DNA of 34,846 bases from Lachnospiraceae bacterium (GTDB lineage: Bacteria; Bacillota_A; Clostridia; Lachnospirales; Lachnospiraceae). The stretch lies in assembly GCA_009774655.1 (NCBI GenBank), contig VSOD01000004.1:1-34846 (forward strand), written 5' to 3'. The translations under genes and the position numbers were made by a program. The notes beneath the pieces were generated by a model. It saw only the letters and a program-made list of their open reading frames with translations, did no database searches and had not been told where the DNA came from. This document shows, piece by piece, positions 1 to 8,443 of the stretch. Numbering within the stretch: position 1 is the stretch's first letter; every line of letters starts with the position of its first letter.

Positions 1-975
1 ATATACAACCATACCGATGGAATATACCGGACGCTGCGGGTCACACCAGTAATTGGAGTTCACTCCCATCAGAAAATGAGACCAGAATCCCGAACTGTTG
101 ATGTTAAACAGAGAAACCGCGATACTCGGGATCTGCATCAGAGATGATGCAAAAATGACCGGGATAACGCCTGCTGTATTCACCTTCAACGGAAGATTGG
201 TGGTCTGGCCGCCAACCATTTTCCTGCCCTGTACCTTCTTGGCATACTGCACAGGAATCCTGCGCACACCGTCATTCAGAATGATGACAAGTACCACCAT
301 CAGCAGAATGACCGCGATGATGATGATCGCTGCCACAACACCCTTGGCGATCGACCTGCCGATCACAAATTTCTGGAAGAGCAGCGCGATATCCTGCGGG
401 ACGCGTGACAGAATATTGATCGTCAGTACGATAGAGATACCGTTGCCGACCCCGTTTTCCGTAATACGCTCACCGATCCACATCAGGAAAGCACTTCCCG
501 CCGTCAGCGCCGCGATCACCGTGATCACGCTGAACACATTGTAAGTCTGGAGAAGTCCCTGCCGTCCGAAACCGATCGCCATGGCGCTTGATTCGATCAG
601 CGCCAGCGCTACCGTGACATATCTGGTGATAGATGCGATCTTCTTCCTGCCGTCAGCACCCTCACGCTGCATCTCTTCCAGTTTCGGAATCGCGATCGTC
701 ATAAGCTGCATGATGATCGATGACGTGATATAGGGTGTGATATTCAATGCCAGGATGGACATACGCATGAACGATCCGCCCGTAAAAGCATCAAAGAAAT
801 TGAAAGCATCCCCTGACTGCATCTGCTGCTCAAACCAGTTCGCAAAGAAACCGGTGTTAATGCCCGGAGCCGGGAGCTGTGATCCGAAACGGATCACAAC
901 CAGCATCAGGAACGTGAACAGGAGCTTTTTTCTGATCTCCTTGATTTTTAACGCATTCTTTAGGGTTTTAAACAT
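1..975 (-). CDS. secY: Protein translocase subunit SecY (3' end outside window)
   Basis: SecY is the channel-forming subunit of the SecYEG translocon in the cytoplasmic membrane. Reading down from 975 gives 325 codons without a stop, beginning MFKTLKNALKIKEIRKK, and the frame runs off base 1, so the C-terminal part is missing. The text shows a cytoplasmic basic N-terminus, the first membrane helix (LLFTFLMLVVIRFG), a plug-region GINTGFF stretch, the ALNITPYITSSIIMQL helix and the WIGERITENGVGNGIS loop, all typical of SecY. The start ATG shares its A with the rplO stop codon (TAATG), implying translational coupling. It closes the visible part of the spc block, its usual place. Confidence 0.97.
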   Translation of the reverse strand, partial: MFKTLKNALKIKEIRKKLLFTFLMLVVIRFGSQLPAPGINTGFFANWFEQQMQSGDAFNFFDAFTGGSFMRMSILALNITPYITSSIIMQLMTIAIPKLEEMQREGADGRKKIASITRYVTVALALIESSAMAIGFGRQGLLQTYNVFSVITVIAALTAGSAFLMWIGERITENGVGNGISIVLTINILSRVPQDIALLFQKFVIGRSIAKGVVAAIIIIAVILLMVVLVIILNDGVRRIPVQYAKKVQGRKMVGGQTTNLPLKVNTAGVIPVIFASSLMQIPSIAVSLFNINSSGFWSHFLMGVNSNYWCDPQRPVYSIGMVVY

Positions 976-1415
976 TAAATCACCTCTGCTGTTCCACCAA
1001 GTGCCTCGATCTTCTCTTTGGCCGATGCACTGAAGGCACCTACCTTCACGTCGAGCTTCTTAGTAAGTTCTCCGTTTCCAAGAATCTTAACACCATCACG
1101 AGGATGCTTAACGATCCCCTTCTCGATCAATGCATCGACATCGACGGTTGCGCCGTTGTCAAATACTTCCAATGCGCCTAAATTAATTGCAACGATCTCC
1201 TTGGAGTTTCTGCACTTGAAACCTCTCTTGGGGATACGTCTGTATAATGGCATCTGTCCGCCTTCGAAGCCCGGTCTCGGTGCTCCGGAACGTGCCTTCT
1301 GGCCTTTGTGTCCCTTGCCGGCCGTCTTGCCGTTGCCTGAACCATGTCCACGGCCTCTTCTAAAATTATCACTATGCACTGACCCGGCTGCGGGTCTTAA
1401 ATTTGATAATTCCAT
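975..1415 (-). CDS. rplO: 50S ribosomal protein L15
   Basis: L15 is a late-assembling protein of the large subunit. The 146-residue product starts MELSNLRPAAGSVHSDNFRR and has the glycine/arginine-rich N-terminal extension (GRGHGSGNGKTAGKGHKGQ) that threads into 23S rRNA, followed by GFEGGQMPLYRRIPKRGF and a globular C-terminal domain. Length matches the family. An AGGAGG-type site lies just upstream (1426-1431). The stop overlaps the secY start by one base. Confidence 0.98.
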   Translation of the reverse strand: MELSNLRPAAGSVHSDNFRRGRGHGSGNGKTAGKGHKGQKARSGAPRPGFEGGQMPLYRRIPKRGFKCRNSKEIVAINLGALEVFDNGATVDVDALIEKGIVKHPRDGVKILGNGELTKKLDVKVGAFSASAKEKIEALGGTAEVI

Positions 1416-1432
1416 TGTGACACCTCCTTTAT

Positions 1433-1633
1433 CTATACTTCTTCAACTTTTACCATATGTCTTACTCTCTGGATCTGGCCTCTGGTCGCCGCATTATCAG
1501 GCAGTACCACCGACTGATTGATCTTCCGGAGTCCCATAGCCGTTGCCGTTGCCCTGTTCTTGGGCACCTGACCAATGGTGGATCTGATCAGAGTAATTTT
1601 TAACTTCTTATCTGTTTCCTTATTTGCTGCCAT
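1433..1633 (-). CDS. rpmD: 50S ribosomal protein L30
   Basis: L30 is a small large-subunit protein. The 66-residue product contains KITLIRSTIGQVPKNRATA and the LPDNAATRGQIQRVRHMV tail expected for bacterial L30. It lies between rpsE and rplO, the standard spc order, with short gaps on both sides and a strong AGGAGG site at about 1641-1646. Confidence 0.97.
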   Translation of the reverse strand: MAANKETDKKLKITLIRSTIGQVPKNRATATAMGLRKINQSVVLPDNAATRGQIQRVRHMVKVEEV

Positions 1634-1671
1634 CTTTTCTTCCTCCTAAATCTTCTGACCGCCCGTGTGAC

Positions 1672-2181
1672 TTATGCGCGTACTTCTTCCACAGCCTTGC
1701 CGCGGTTCTTAGCCACTTCTTCAGGAGTCTTCAACTGGCTTAAGCCTGCAATTGTAGCAAGTACAACGTTCTGTTTGTTATTGGAACCCAAAGATTTTGT
1801 ACGGATATTCTTGATACCTGCAAGCTCACAAACGACACGTGCAGGACCGCCTGCGATGATACCGGTACCTTCCGGAGCTCTCTTCAAAAGAACAGAAGCG
1901 GAACCGAATTTTCCGATGAAATCATGTGTGATACTGTTCTTCTCATCCAGTGCGACCGGAACCAGATTCTTGATCGCATCTTCCTTGCCTTTGCGAATTG
2001 CCTCAGGGATTTCAGTTGCCTTGCCCAGGCCCGCGCCGACATGGCCGTTGCCGTCACCGACTACCACCAGTGCCGTGAAACGCATGTTACGACCGCCTTT
2101 AACAACTTTTGTAACACGTTTGATCGTTACTACTTTTTCAGTCAATTCTAACTGACTTATATCTATGATTGTACGTCTCAT
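1672..2181 (-). CDS. rpsE: 30S ribosomal protein S5
   Basis: S5 is a small-subunit protein near the decoding site and mRNA entry channel. The 169-residue product has the N-terminal double-stranded RNA-binding fold (LTEKVVTIKRVTKVVKGGRN, then GDGNGHVGAGLGKATEIPEA) and the C-terminal part GTGIIAGGPARVVCELAGI. Length and order are as in other Firmicutes. It is co-directional with rplR upstream and rpmD downstream. Confidence 0.98.
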   Translation of the reverse strand: MRRTIIDISQLELTEKVVTIKRVTKVVKGGRNMRFTALVVVGDGNGHVGAGLGKATEIPEAIRKGKEDAIKNLVPVALDEKNSITHDFIGKFGSASVLLKRAPEGTGIIAGGPARVVCELAGIKNIRTKSLGSNNKQNVVLATIAGLSQLKTPEEVAKNRGKAVEEVRA

Positions 2182-2200
2182 GTGATCGTCTTCCCCCTTC

Positions 2201-2569
2201 CTAGAATTCTAAGCCAGCTTCTCTGGCCGCATCAGCTAATGCTGCAATCTTACCCTGGTATATAAAGCCGCCTCTGTCAAAGACAACCGTCTTAATGCCT
2301 TTCTCAATTGCTCTCTTAGCGATTACTGTTCCCAAATATGCCGCTGCATCAACGTTATTGGTCTTTTCCAGTTCAGCCTTGACGTCCTTCTCAAGAGTAC
2401 ATGCTGAAACCAAAGTATTTCCAACTGTATCGTCAATAATCTGAGCATACATATGATTATTGCTTCTGAACACAGACAGACGAGGTCTCTCGGCCGTGCC
2501 GCTGAAACGGTTACGGATTCTGTTGTGTTTTTTTACACGAACTTCTTGTCTTGATTCTTTCTTAACCAT
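2201..2569 (-). CDS. rplR: 50S ribosomal protein L18
   Basis: L18 binds 5S rRNA and attaches it to the large subunit. The 122-residue product begins MVKKESRQEVRVKKHNRIRN and has the conserved GTAERPRLSVFRSNNHMYAQ segment and the C-terminal DRGGFIYQGKIAALADAARE block. Length is normal for the family. It lies 20 bases before rpsE and 21 after rplF. Confidence 0.98.
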   Translation of the reverse strand: MVKKESRQEVRVKKHNRIRNRFSGTAERPRLSVFRSNNHMYAQIIDDTVGNTLVSACTLEKDVKAELEKTNNVDAAAYLGTVIAKRAIEKGIKTVVFDRGGFIYQGKIAALADAAREAGLEF

Positions 2570-2590
2570 TTTTACCCATGCTCCTTTCGA

Positions 2591-3133
2591 TTATTTCTTA
2601 CCAGTCTTACCAACTTTACGTCTGATCGTCTCATCCGCATATTTGATACCTTTACCCTTGTAAGGCTCCGGTCTTCTCTTGTCTCTGATCTCAGCCGCAA
2701 ACTGACCGACTTTCTCTTTATCAATACCTTTGACGATGATCACATTCTGTCCTTCCATGACAGTCTCTATCCCGTCGGGATCCGTCATCTCTACCGGATG
2801 AGAATATCCCAGGTTCAGTGTCAGTGTCCTGCCGGACTTCGAAGCCCTGTAGCCGACACCGTTTACTTCCAGCTTCTTCTCATAGCCTGCCGTAACGCCC
2901 ACCACCATGTTATTGATCAGTGTTCTTGTCAGACCATGGAAAGATCTCATCTTCTTCAGATCGTTAGGTCTGGAAACTACGATCTGATCGCCTTCCACCT
3001 TGATCTCCATCTCTGAAGGAAGCACTCTCTCAAGTGTTCCCTTGGGACCTTTTACAGTCACTTTATTATTTTCTGCAACTTCCACAGTCACACCTGCGGG
3101 AATCGCGATTGGCATTCTTCCTATACGTGACAT
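2591..3133 (-). CDS. rplF: 50S ribosomal protein L6
   Basis: L6 sits near the factor-binding site of the large subunit. The 180-residue product begins MSRIGRMPIAIPAGVTVEV and ends with the GKGIKYADETIRRKVGKTGK tail; two L6 repeats are visible. The frame is open 24 codons further upstream, but I chose the ATG at 3133 because it has a GGAGG site 7 bases upstream (3141-3145), matches the family N-terminus and avoids overlap with rpsH. Confidence 0.98.
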   Translation of the reverse strand: MSRIGRMPIAIPAGVTVEVAENNKVTVKGPKGTLERVLPSEMEIKVEGDQIVVSRPNDLKKMRSFHGLTRTLINNMVVGVTAGYEKKLEVNGVGYRASKSGRTLTLNLGYSHPVEMTDPDGIETVMEGQNVIIVKGIDKEKVGQFAAEIRDKRRPEPYKGKGIKYADETIRRKVGKTGKK

Positions 3134-3194
3134 GCCCGTACCTCCTGTTTTGTTATATGAAAAACCGTTTATATTTACAATTCTGTTTGTTCTC

Positions 3195-3596
3195 TTACCA
3201 GACAAACGCCAATACTTCGCCGCCTACCTGCAGCTCTCTTGCCTTCTTATCGGTTACGACACCCTGATTCGTGGAGATGATCGCAATGCCGAGTCCGCCG
3301 AGTACTCTGGGCAGTTCTTCCTTGCCGGCATACACACGAAGACCGGGCTTGGAGATTCTCTTGATACCGGAAATGATCTTATCGTTCTTGTCCTCGCCGT
3401 ATTTAAGAGTGATATGGATTGTCTTGAAGCTTCCGTTGTCGATCAAATCGAACTTCCTTATATATCCTTCGTCCAGAAGAATCTGCGCAATCGCCAGCTT
3501 CATCCTGGATGAGGGTACATCTACTGTATCATGTTTTGCAGTATTTGCGTTACGGATTCTTGTAAGCATATCTGCAATAGGATCGCTCATTGTCAT
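3195..3596 (-). CDS. rpsH: 30S ribosomal protein S8
   Basis: S8 is a primary 16S rRNA binding protein and the classical translational repressor of the spc operon in E. coli. The 133-residue product has TMSDPIADMLTRIRNANTA at the N-terminus and GGLGIAIISTNQGVVTDKKA near the C-terminus. Two in-frame ATGs (3596 and 3590) are possible; the first sits 7 bases from a GGAGG site (3604-3608) and is preferred. Confidence 0.98.
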   Translation of the reverse strand: MTMSDPIADMLTRIRNANTAKHDTVDVPSSRMKLAIAQILLDEGYIRKFDLIDNGSFKTIHITLKYGEDKNDKIISGIKRISKPGLRVYAGKEELPRVLGGLGIAIISTNQGVVTDKKARELQVGGEVLAFVW

Positions 3597-3630
3597 GATT
3601 TTTCCTCCTTATATCAATGATCCGCGTTGT

Positions 3631-3816
3631 CTACCAGCTTGCTTTTTTCACGCCGGGAATCTGTCCCTTGTATGCTAACTCACGGAAGCAAATTCTGCAA
3701 ATTCCGTATTTTCTTAAATAAGCATGTGGACGACCACAAATTTTGCAACGGTTATATTCTCTGGTGGAGAATTTCGGTTTGCGCTGCTGTTTGATCTTCA
3801 TTGCTGTCTTAGCCAT
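3631..3816 (-). CDS. rpsZ: 30S ribosomal protein S14, zinc-binding type
   Basis: This is the short zinc-containing form of S14 (S14Z, type Z) of 61 residues. Two CxxC pairs (C24/C27 in CKICGRP and C40/C43 in CRICFRE) form a zinc knuckle. It starts MAKTAMKIKQQRKPKFSTRE. It occupies the normal spc position between rplE and rpsH. Many Firmicutes also carry a zinc-free paralogue elsewhere; none is in this window. Confidence 0.98.
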   Translation of the reverse strand: MAKTAMKIKQQRKPKFSTREYNRCKICGRPHAYLRKYGICRICFRELAYKGQIPGVKKASW

Positions 3817-3830
3817 GAATTTACCTCCTT

Positions 3831-4373
3831 CTATTTAGCAAATGGCATATTAAACAATCTCAACAACTCACGGGCTTCCTCGTCTGTCTTAGCGGTGGTA
3901 ACAAAGATAACGTCCATACCTCTTACCTTATCGATCTTATCGTACTCGATCTCCGGGAAGATGATCTGCTCTTTGATACCAAGCGCATAATTGCCTCTTC
4001 CGTCAAAGGAATTCGGGTTAACACCTCTGAAGTCACGCACACGGGGAAGTGCAAGGTTCACAAGACGATCCAGGAATTCGTACATCTTGTCGCCGCGCAG
4101 TGTGGTCTTGCAGCCGATGGACTGTCCTTCTCTGATCTTGAAGTTGGCAACGGACTTCTTCGCCTTGGTAACGACAGCTTTCTGTCCGGTGATCGTCTCC
4201 ATATCACCGACAGCCATCTCCAGGACTTTGGCATTCTCTTTCGCTTCGCCAACGCCCATGTTGACCACGATCTTGTCAAGCTTCGGAACTTCCATAACAT
4301 TTTTATATCCAAACTTTTTGACCATAGCATCTACGATCTCGTTTTTATAAATTTCTTTCAGTCTACTACTCAA
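3831..4373 (-). CDS. rplE: 50S ribosomal protein L5 (TTG start)
   Basis: L5 binds 5S rRNA and contacts P-site tRNA. The 180-residue product begins (M)SSRLKEIYKNEIVDAMVKKF and has the conserved GVGEAKENAKVLEMAVGDM, RVRDFRGVNPNSFDGRGNY and GMDVIFVTTAKTDEEARELL blocks. The start codon is TTG at 4373-4371: an AAAGGAGG site lies 9 bases upstream, and the next ATG would delete the conserved first 16 residues. A less efficient start in this operon is a small oddity. Confidence 0.97.
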   Translation of the reverse strand: MSSRLKEIYKNEIVDAMVKKFGYKNVMEVPKLDKIVVNMGVGEAKENAKVLEMAVGDMETITGQKAVVTKAKKSVANFKIREGQSIGCKTTLRGDKMYEFLDRLVNLALPRVRDFRGVNPNSFDGRGNYALGIKEQIIFPEIEYDKIDKVRGMDVIFVTTAKTDEEARELLRLFNMPFAK

Positions 4374-4397
4374 CGTTTTAGACCTCCTTTCTTAGAA

Positions 4398-4709
4398 TCA
4401 GTCAATGATGTCGCCTGTGGACTTGGCGAAACGTACCTTCTTGTCGTTCTCGTACTTAAAGCCGATCCTTGTCGCCTTACCCTTGTGAACATACATTACG
4501 TTGGAAGCGTCAATAGGTGCTTCCTTCTGAACGATACCGCCGTTCTGATTTGCAGCAGAGGGCTTCTCATGCTTTGTGATCATGTTAACGCCTTCTACCA
4601 GAACCTTTCCGTTCTTTCTGTCAACGGAAATTACCTTGCCTTCTTTGTCCTTATCTTTACCGGCGATCACCTTCACGGTATCACCCTTCTTAATCTTAAA
4701 TGTTGACAT
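4398..4709 (-). CDS. rplX: 50S ribosomal protein L24
   Basis: L24 is an assembly-initiating large-subunit protein. The 103-residue product carries the KOW motif (KKGDTVKVIAGKDKDKEGKV) followed by DRKNGKVLVEGVNMITKH. Length is typical. It lies 11 bases after rplN and 24 before rplE in the spc order. Confidence 0.98.
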   Translation of the reverse strand: MSTFKIKKGDTVKVIAGKDKDKEGKVISVDRKNGKVLVEGVNMITKHEKPSAANQNGGIVQKEAPIDASNVMYVHKGKATRIGFKYENDKKVRFAKSTGDIID

Positions 4710-4720
4710 ACCGGCACCTC

Positions 4721-5089
4721 CTATAATACTTCCGGAGCCAGTGAAACAATTTTCATAAACTGTTTATCACGAAGCTCTCTGGCTACTGGCCCGAAAATAC
4801 GGGTTCCTCTCGGAGTCTTATCCTCCTTGATGATAACAGCAGCATTTTCGTCAAATCTGATATAAGAACCGTCCTTGCGGCGAGCGCCCTTGACACTGCG
4901 GACAACTACGGCTTTCACAACATCGCCTTTTTTTACAACGCCGCCTGGTGTTGCATCTTTGACCGTAGCAACGATCACATCACCAATACGCGCATATCTT
5001 CTTGTAGAACCGCCCACAACTCTGATGCACAGGATTTCTTTCGCACCGGTGTTGTCAGCGACCTTAAGTCTGCTTTCCTGTTGAATCAT
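4721..5089 (-). CDS. rplN: 50S ribosomal protein L14
   Basis: L14 lies at the subunit interface of the large subunit. The 122-residue product begins MIQQESRLKVADNTGAKEI and has the GVVKKGDVVKAVVVR signature and the ENAAVIIKEDKTPRGTRIFG block. It is full length and collinear with other bacterial L14 proteins. Confidence 0.98.
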   Translation of the reverse strand: MIQQESRLKVADNTGAKEILCIRVVGGSTRRYARIGDVIVATVKDATPGGVVKKGDVVKAVVVRSVKGARRKDGSYIRFDENAAVIIKEDKTPRGTRIFGPVARELRDKQFMKIVSLAPEVL

Positions 5090-5152
5090 GCTAATTTCTC
5101 CTTCTTTCCATATTTGTCACAAGATCATTGATCTGCCGGATCTTTTCGTTTC

Positions 5153-5407
5153 TTACTTCGCTCTCTCAACGATCTCCACAAGTCTCCATCTCTTATCCTT
5201 GGATAAAGGTCTGGTCTCCATTACTTTAACTGTATCGCCGATGTTGCACTCATTGTTCTCGTCATGCGCTTTCAGCTTATATGTCTTCTTTACAATCTTA
5301 TTGTAGAGCGGATGTTTAACATGGTTTTCGATTGCCACAACAACTGTCTTGTCCATCTTATTGCTGGTTACTTTACCGGTACGGGTTTTCCGTAAATTTC
5401 TCTCCAC
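5153..5407 (-). CDS. rpsQ: 30S ribosomal protein S17 (GTG start)
   Basis: S17 is a primary 16S rRNA binding protein with an OB fold. The 84-residue product reads (M)ERNLRKTRTGKVTSNKMDKT and contains the GDTVKVMETRPLSKDKRWRL signature. The start is GTG at 5407-5405, 8 bases from an AAAGGAG site; no in-frame ATG would keep the conserved N-terminus. Confidence 0.97.
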   Translation of the reverse strand: MERNLRKTRTGKVTSNKMDKTVVVAIENHVKHPLYNKIVKKTYKLKAHDENNECNIGDTVKVMETRPLSKDKRWRLVEIVERAK

Positions 5408-5456
5408 GATCGAATCTCCTTTCCTATGATTTCAGCAAGCTGAAATCAATTGCTTC

Positions 5457-5663
5457 TTAGTTTACTTTTGCCTTCTGCGTGATCACTGTCTGAATTCTGG
5501 CAATATTCCTTCTGACATCCTTGATCCTTGCCGTGTTGTCCAGCTGATTCGTCGCGTTCTGGAATCTCAGATTGAAAAGTTCTTTCTTAGCATCAACCAG
5601 CGCCTGCGCTAATTCTGCATCTGACTTCTTATTTAAATCTTCTACAAACTTATTAGTTTTCAT
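5457..5663 (-). CDS. rpmC: 50S ribosomal protein L29
   Basis: L29 lies at the peptide exit tunnel and forms part of the SRP and trigger factor docking site. The product is 68 residues, MKTNKFVEDLNKKSDAELAQ, with the conserved LFNLRFQNATNQLDNTARI segment. The frame is open 12 codons further upstream, but the ATG at 5663 matches the family and has a GGAAGG-like site inside the end of rplP. It overlaps rplP by 11 bases, so the two are probably translationally coupled. Confidence 0.97.
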   Translation of the reverse strand: MKTNKFVEDLNKKSDAELAQALVDAKKELFNLRFQNATNQLDNTARIKDVRRNIARIQTVITQKAKVN

Positions 5664-6090
5664 TAGATACACCGCCTTCCAAGTCTGCTTTAGAAACAAT
5701 TTTACATTTGCATGGAAGCTTATGTGTTGCCAGACGTAACGCTTCTTTCGCCACCTCTTCAGATACTCCTGCGATTTCGAACATTACGCGCCCGGGCTTA
5801 ACAACCGCTACCCAGTATTCCAGGGTACCCTTACCGGAACCCATACGTGTTTCTGCCGGTTTTGCTGTTACAGGTTTGTCAGGGAAAATCTTGATCCAAA
5901 CTTTACCGCCACGCTTGATATAACGTGTCATGGCGATACGGGCTGCCTCGATCTGGTTCGATTTGATCCAGCACGGCTCCATTGCCACAATACCGTATTC
6001 ACCATATGTGATCGTATTACCGCGGGAAGCTTTACCGCTCATAGATCCACGGAACTGTTTACGACGTTTCACTCTTTTAGGCATTAACAT
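5653..6090 (-). CDS. rplP: 50S ribosomal protein L16
   Basis: L16 is needed for A-site architecture of the large subunit. The 145-residue product begins MLMPKRVKRRKQFRGSMSG and has the conserved IEAARIAMTRYIKRGGKVWI and RMGSGKGTLEYWVAVVKPG blocks. The first ATG shares its A with the rpsC stop codon (TAATG at 6092-6088), which supports it over the second ATG two codons later. Confidence 0.98.
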   Translation of the reverse strand: MLMPKRVKRRKQFRGSMSGKASRGNTITYGEYGIVAMEPCWIKSNQIEAARIAMTRYIKRGGKVWIKIFPDKPVTAKPAETRMGSGKGTLEYWVAVVKPGRVMFEIAGVSEEVAKEALRLATHKLPCKCKIVSKADLEGGVSNEN

Positions 6091-6746
6091 TATTTATCGC
6101 TCCCTTCCGCGTTAGATTTTGTAGGAAGTACCTCGCCTTTGTAAATCCATACTTTGACACCGAGCTTACCGTAAGTGGTGTCTGCCTCTGCAAATCCATA
6201 GTCAATATCTGCTCTCAGCGTCTGCAGCGGGATGGTTCCCTCGCTGTAGAACTCTGTACGTGCGATATCCGCGCCGCCCAGACGTCCGGCTACGGCTGCC
6301 TTGATACCCATTGCGCCCGCCTTCATGGTTCTGCCCATGCAGGACTTCATGGCACGTCTGAAAGATATACGGTTCTCCAGCTGCTGTGCGATATTCTCTG
6401 CAACAAGCTGTGCATCTCTGTCAGGTCTCTTGATCTCTTTGATATCTACAAGAACTTTCTTATCCGTCAGCTTGGAAAGTTCCTTCTTGGTCACTTCGAT
6501 CTCTGCGCCGCCCTTACCGATCACAACGCCCGGCTTTGCGGTGTAGATGATAACCTTCACTCTGTCAGACGCTCTCTCGATCTCGATCTTGGAAATACCG
6601 GCGTTGTATAATTTTTTCTTTAAAAAGGTTCTGATGTTGTAGTCTTCTACAAGAAAATCGGAAAACTCTGCATCAGCATACCATTTGGAATCCCAATCTT
6701 TAATAACACCGACTCTTAAGCCGTGTGGATTAACTTTCTGTCCCAT
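6090..6746 (-). CDS. rpsC: 30S ribosomal protein S3
   Basis: S3 lies at the mRNA entry site and has helicase-related function. The 218-residue product starts MGQKVNPHGLRVGVIKDWDS and contains the KH domain with the VVIGKGGAEIEVTKKEL loop, then the C-terminal RLGGADIARTEFYSEGTIPL block. Length matches Firmicutes S3. It overlaps rplP by one base. Confidence 0.98.
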   Translation of the reverse strand: MGQKVNPHGLRVGVIKDWDSKWYADAEFSDFLVEDYNIRTFLKKKLYNAGISKIEIERASDRVKVIIYTAKPGVVIGKGGAEIEVTKKELSKLTDKKVLVDIKEIKRPDRDAQLVAENIAQQLENRISFRRAMKSCMGRTMKAGAMGIKAAVAGRLGGADIARTEFYSEGTIPLQTLRADIDYGFAEADTTYGKLGVKVWIYKGEVLPTKSNAEGSDK

Positions 6747-6769
6747 GTTGTTCTCCTTCCTATATGATC

Positions 6770-7156
6770 CTATCTTTCATCAAGCACGATCGTAATGTGG
6801 CTCATTCTCTTCTCGATCCTGTAAGCCCTGCCCTGTGCTCTCGGTTGTATTCTCTTCATGGTCGGTCCCTTATTCGCATAACACTCTGCGATGTAAAGAT
6901 TCTCCACATTCATGCCGTTGTTGTTCTCCGCATTCGCGATCGCGGACTCAAGCAGCTTCTTAATGATACTCGATGCATATCTTGGATTGTACTCCAGAAC
7001 CGCAAGGGCTGTTGTCACATCCTTGCCTCTGATGGCATCCAATACGAAACACGCCTTCTGTACAGACACTCTTGCATAAGACAGCTTAGCTGAAGGTCTT
7101 GTATCTTTGTTCGCATTTCTTTCTCTTTTTATCTGGGATCTATGTCCTTTAGCCAT
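6770..7156 (-). CDS. rplV: 50S ribosomal protein L22
   Basis: L22 lines the exit tunnel; its long hairpin is a known site of macrolide resistance changes. The 128-residue product has KLSYARVSVQKACFVLDAIR and the terminal GPTMKRIQPRAQGRAYRIEK hairpin with no obvious insertion. A short basic extension (MAKGHRSQIKRERNANKDTR) precedes the core domain and makes it slightly longer than the roughly 110-residue minimal form. Confidence 0.97.
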   Translation of the reverse strand: MAKGHRSQIKRERNANKDTRPSAKLSYARVSVQKACFVLDAIRGKDVTTALAVLEYNPRYASSIIKKLLESAIANAENNNGMNVENLYIAECYANKGPTMKRIQPRAQGRAYRIEKRMSHITIVLDER

Positions 7157-7177
7157 AGATGAAAACCTCCTTTCAAA

Positions 7178-7459
7178 TTAGCGAACTTTGGACTTTCTCT
7201 CGTCCTTATCATGTCCTCTATAAGTTCTGGTCGCCACGAACTCACCGAGCTTGTGTCCAACCATATCCTCTGTAACATATACCGGTACGTGCTTTCTTCC
7301 GTCATGAACTGCGAATGTATGTCCTACGAAGGAAGGAAAAATAGTAGAACGGCGGGACCAGGTCTTAATAACCTGCTTCTGTCCCGACGCATTAAGTGCG
7401 TCTACTTTCTTCAGTAAGCTCGCATCTGCAAATGGTCCTTTTTTCAGTGATCTAGCCAT
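7178..7459 (-). CDS. rpsS: 30S ribosomal protein S19
   Basis: S19 is at the head of the small subunit near the A site. The 93-residue product is a textbook match: MARSLKKGPFADASLLKKV, TWSRRSTIFPSFVGHTFAVH and KLGEFVATRTYRGH. Length and position between rplB and rplV are standard. Confidence 0.98.
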   Translation of the reverse strand: MARSLKKGPFADASLLKKVDALNASGQKQVIKTWSRRSTIFPSFVGHTFAVHDGRKHVPVYVTEDMVGHKLGEFVATRTYRGHDKDERKSKVR

Positions 7460-7477
7460 GATCTTTCCTCCTGTTTA

Positions 7478-8320
7478 TTATTTGATTGATCTACCGTCTC
7501 TTCTTCTCACGATCAGCTTGTTGGACGCTTTCTTCTTCTTACGTGTCTTCAAGCCGAGTGCAGGTTTGCCCCAGGGTGTGCTCGGGCCGGGACGGCCGAT
7601 CGGCGCACGTCCTTCACCACCGCCGTGCGGATGGTCGTTCGGGTTCATAACGGAACCGCGGACTGTCGGACGGATACCCATATGGCGCTTACGTCCTGCC
7701 TTACCAATCTTGATCAGGTTGTGATCTACATTGCCGACTGTACCTACAGTAGCGCGGCATACGATCGGAACCATTCTCATCTCGCCGGAAGGTAATCTCA
7801 GTGTCGCATACTTACCTTCCTTCGCCATGAGCTGTGCGCTGTTACCAGCGGAACGAACCATCTGTCCGCCCTTGCCGGGATATAACTCAATATTGTGAAC
7901 CAGTGTACCTACCGGAATCTCGGATAACGGCAGGCAGTTACCTACCCTGATCTCCGCCTCGGGACCGTTCATAACCTTCATGCCGTCTGTCAGGCCTTCC
8001 GGTGCAAGGATATATGCCTTCTCACCGTCCTCATAGCAGATGAGTGCGATGTTGGCCGTTCTGTTGGGATCGTACTCGATACCGATCACTTTAGCCGGGA
8101 TGCCGTCCTTCGTCCTCCTGAAGTCGATGTTTCTGTATAATCTTCTGCTTCCGCCGCCATGATGTCTGACTGTGATCTTACCCTGGTTGTTACGTCCCGC
8201 ATTCTTCTTTAAGGAAGTGCAGAGCGCTTTCTCAGGTGTGCTCTTCGTAATCTCGGAAAAGTCAGAGCCAGTCATGTTACGTCTGGAAGGTGTATATGGG
8301 TTGTATGTCTTGATTCCCAT
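7478..8320 (-). CDS. rplB: 50S ribosomal protein L2
   Basis: L2 is a core large-subunit protein near the peptidyl transferase centre. The 280-residue product begins MGIKTYNPYTPSRRNMTGSD and ends with the diagnostic NPNDHPHGGGEGRAPIGRPG region, which holds the conserved histidine. The frame is open 26 codons upstream, but the ATG at 8320 has an AAGGAG site and matches the family N-terminus. Confidence 0.98.
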   Translation of the reverse strand: MGIKTYNPYTPSRRNMTGSDFSEITKSTPEKALCTSLKKNAGRNNQGKITVRHHGGGSRRLYRNIDFRRTKDGIPAKVIGIEYDPNRTANIALICYEDGEKAYILAPEGLTDGMKVMNGPEAEIRVGNCLPLSEIPVGTLVHNIELYPGKGGQMVRSAGNSAQLMAKEGKYATLRLPSGEMRMVPIVCRATVGTVGNVDHNLIKIGKAGRKRHMGIRPTVRGSVMNPNDHPHGGGEGRAPIGRPGPSTPWGKPALGLKTRKKKKASNKLIVRRRDGRSIK

Positions 8321-8321
8321 G

Positions 8322-8443
8322 ATCTTATCTCCTTTTCTTATCAGATTTTTGCGCGAGGCCGTGTATCCCCGGCCCGCATACATTATCTTCTGCTTCACAG
8401 CCCCGGAAGAACCACCTGTGATTCTCCCAGATATTATGTCCTC
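8322..8443 (-). other. rplW-rplB spacer with two hairpins
   Basis: This is the longest gap inside the S10 block (about 120 nt). It contains a TCACAG/CTGTGA stem (8395-8421, loop 15 nt) and a GGCCG/CGGCC stem (8357-8374). Neither is followed by a T-run, so I do not call a terminator. mRNA processing or local control of L2 translation is possible but not shown. Confidence 0.35.
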
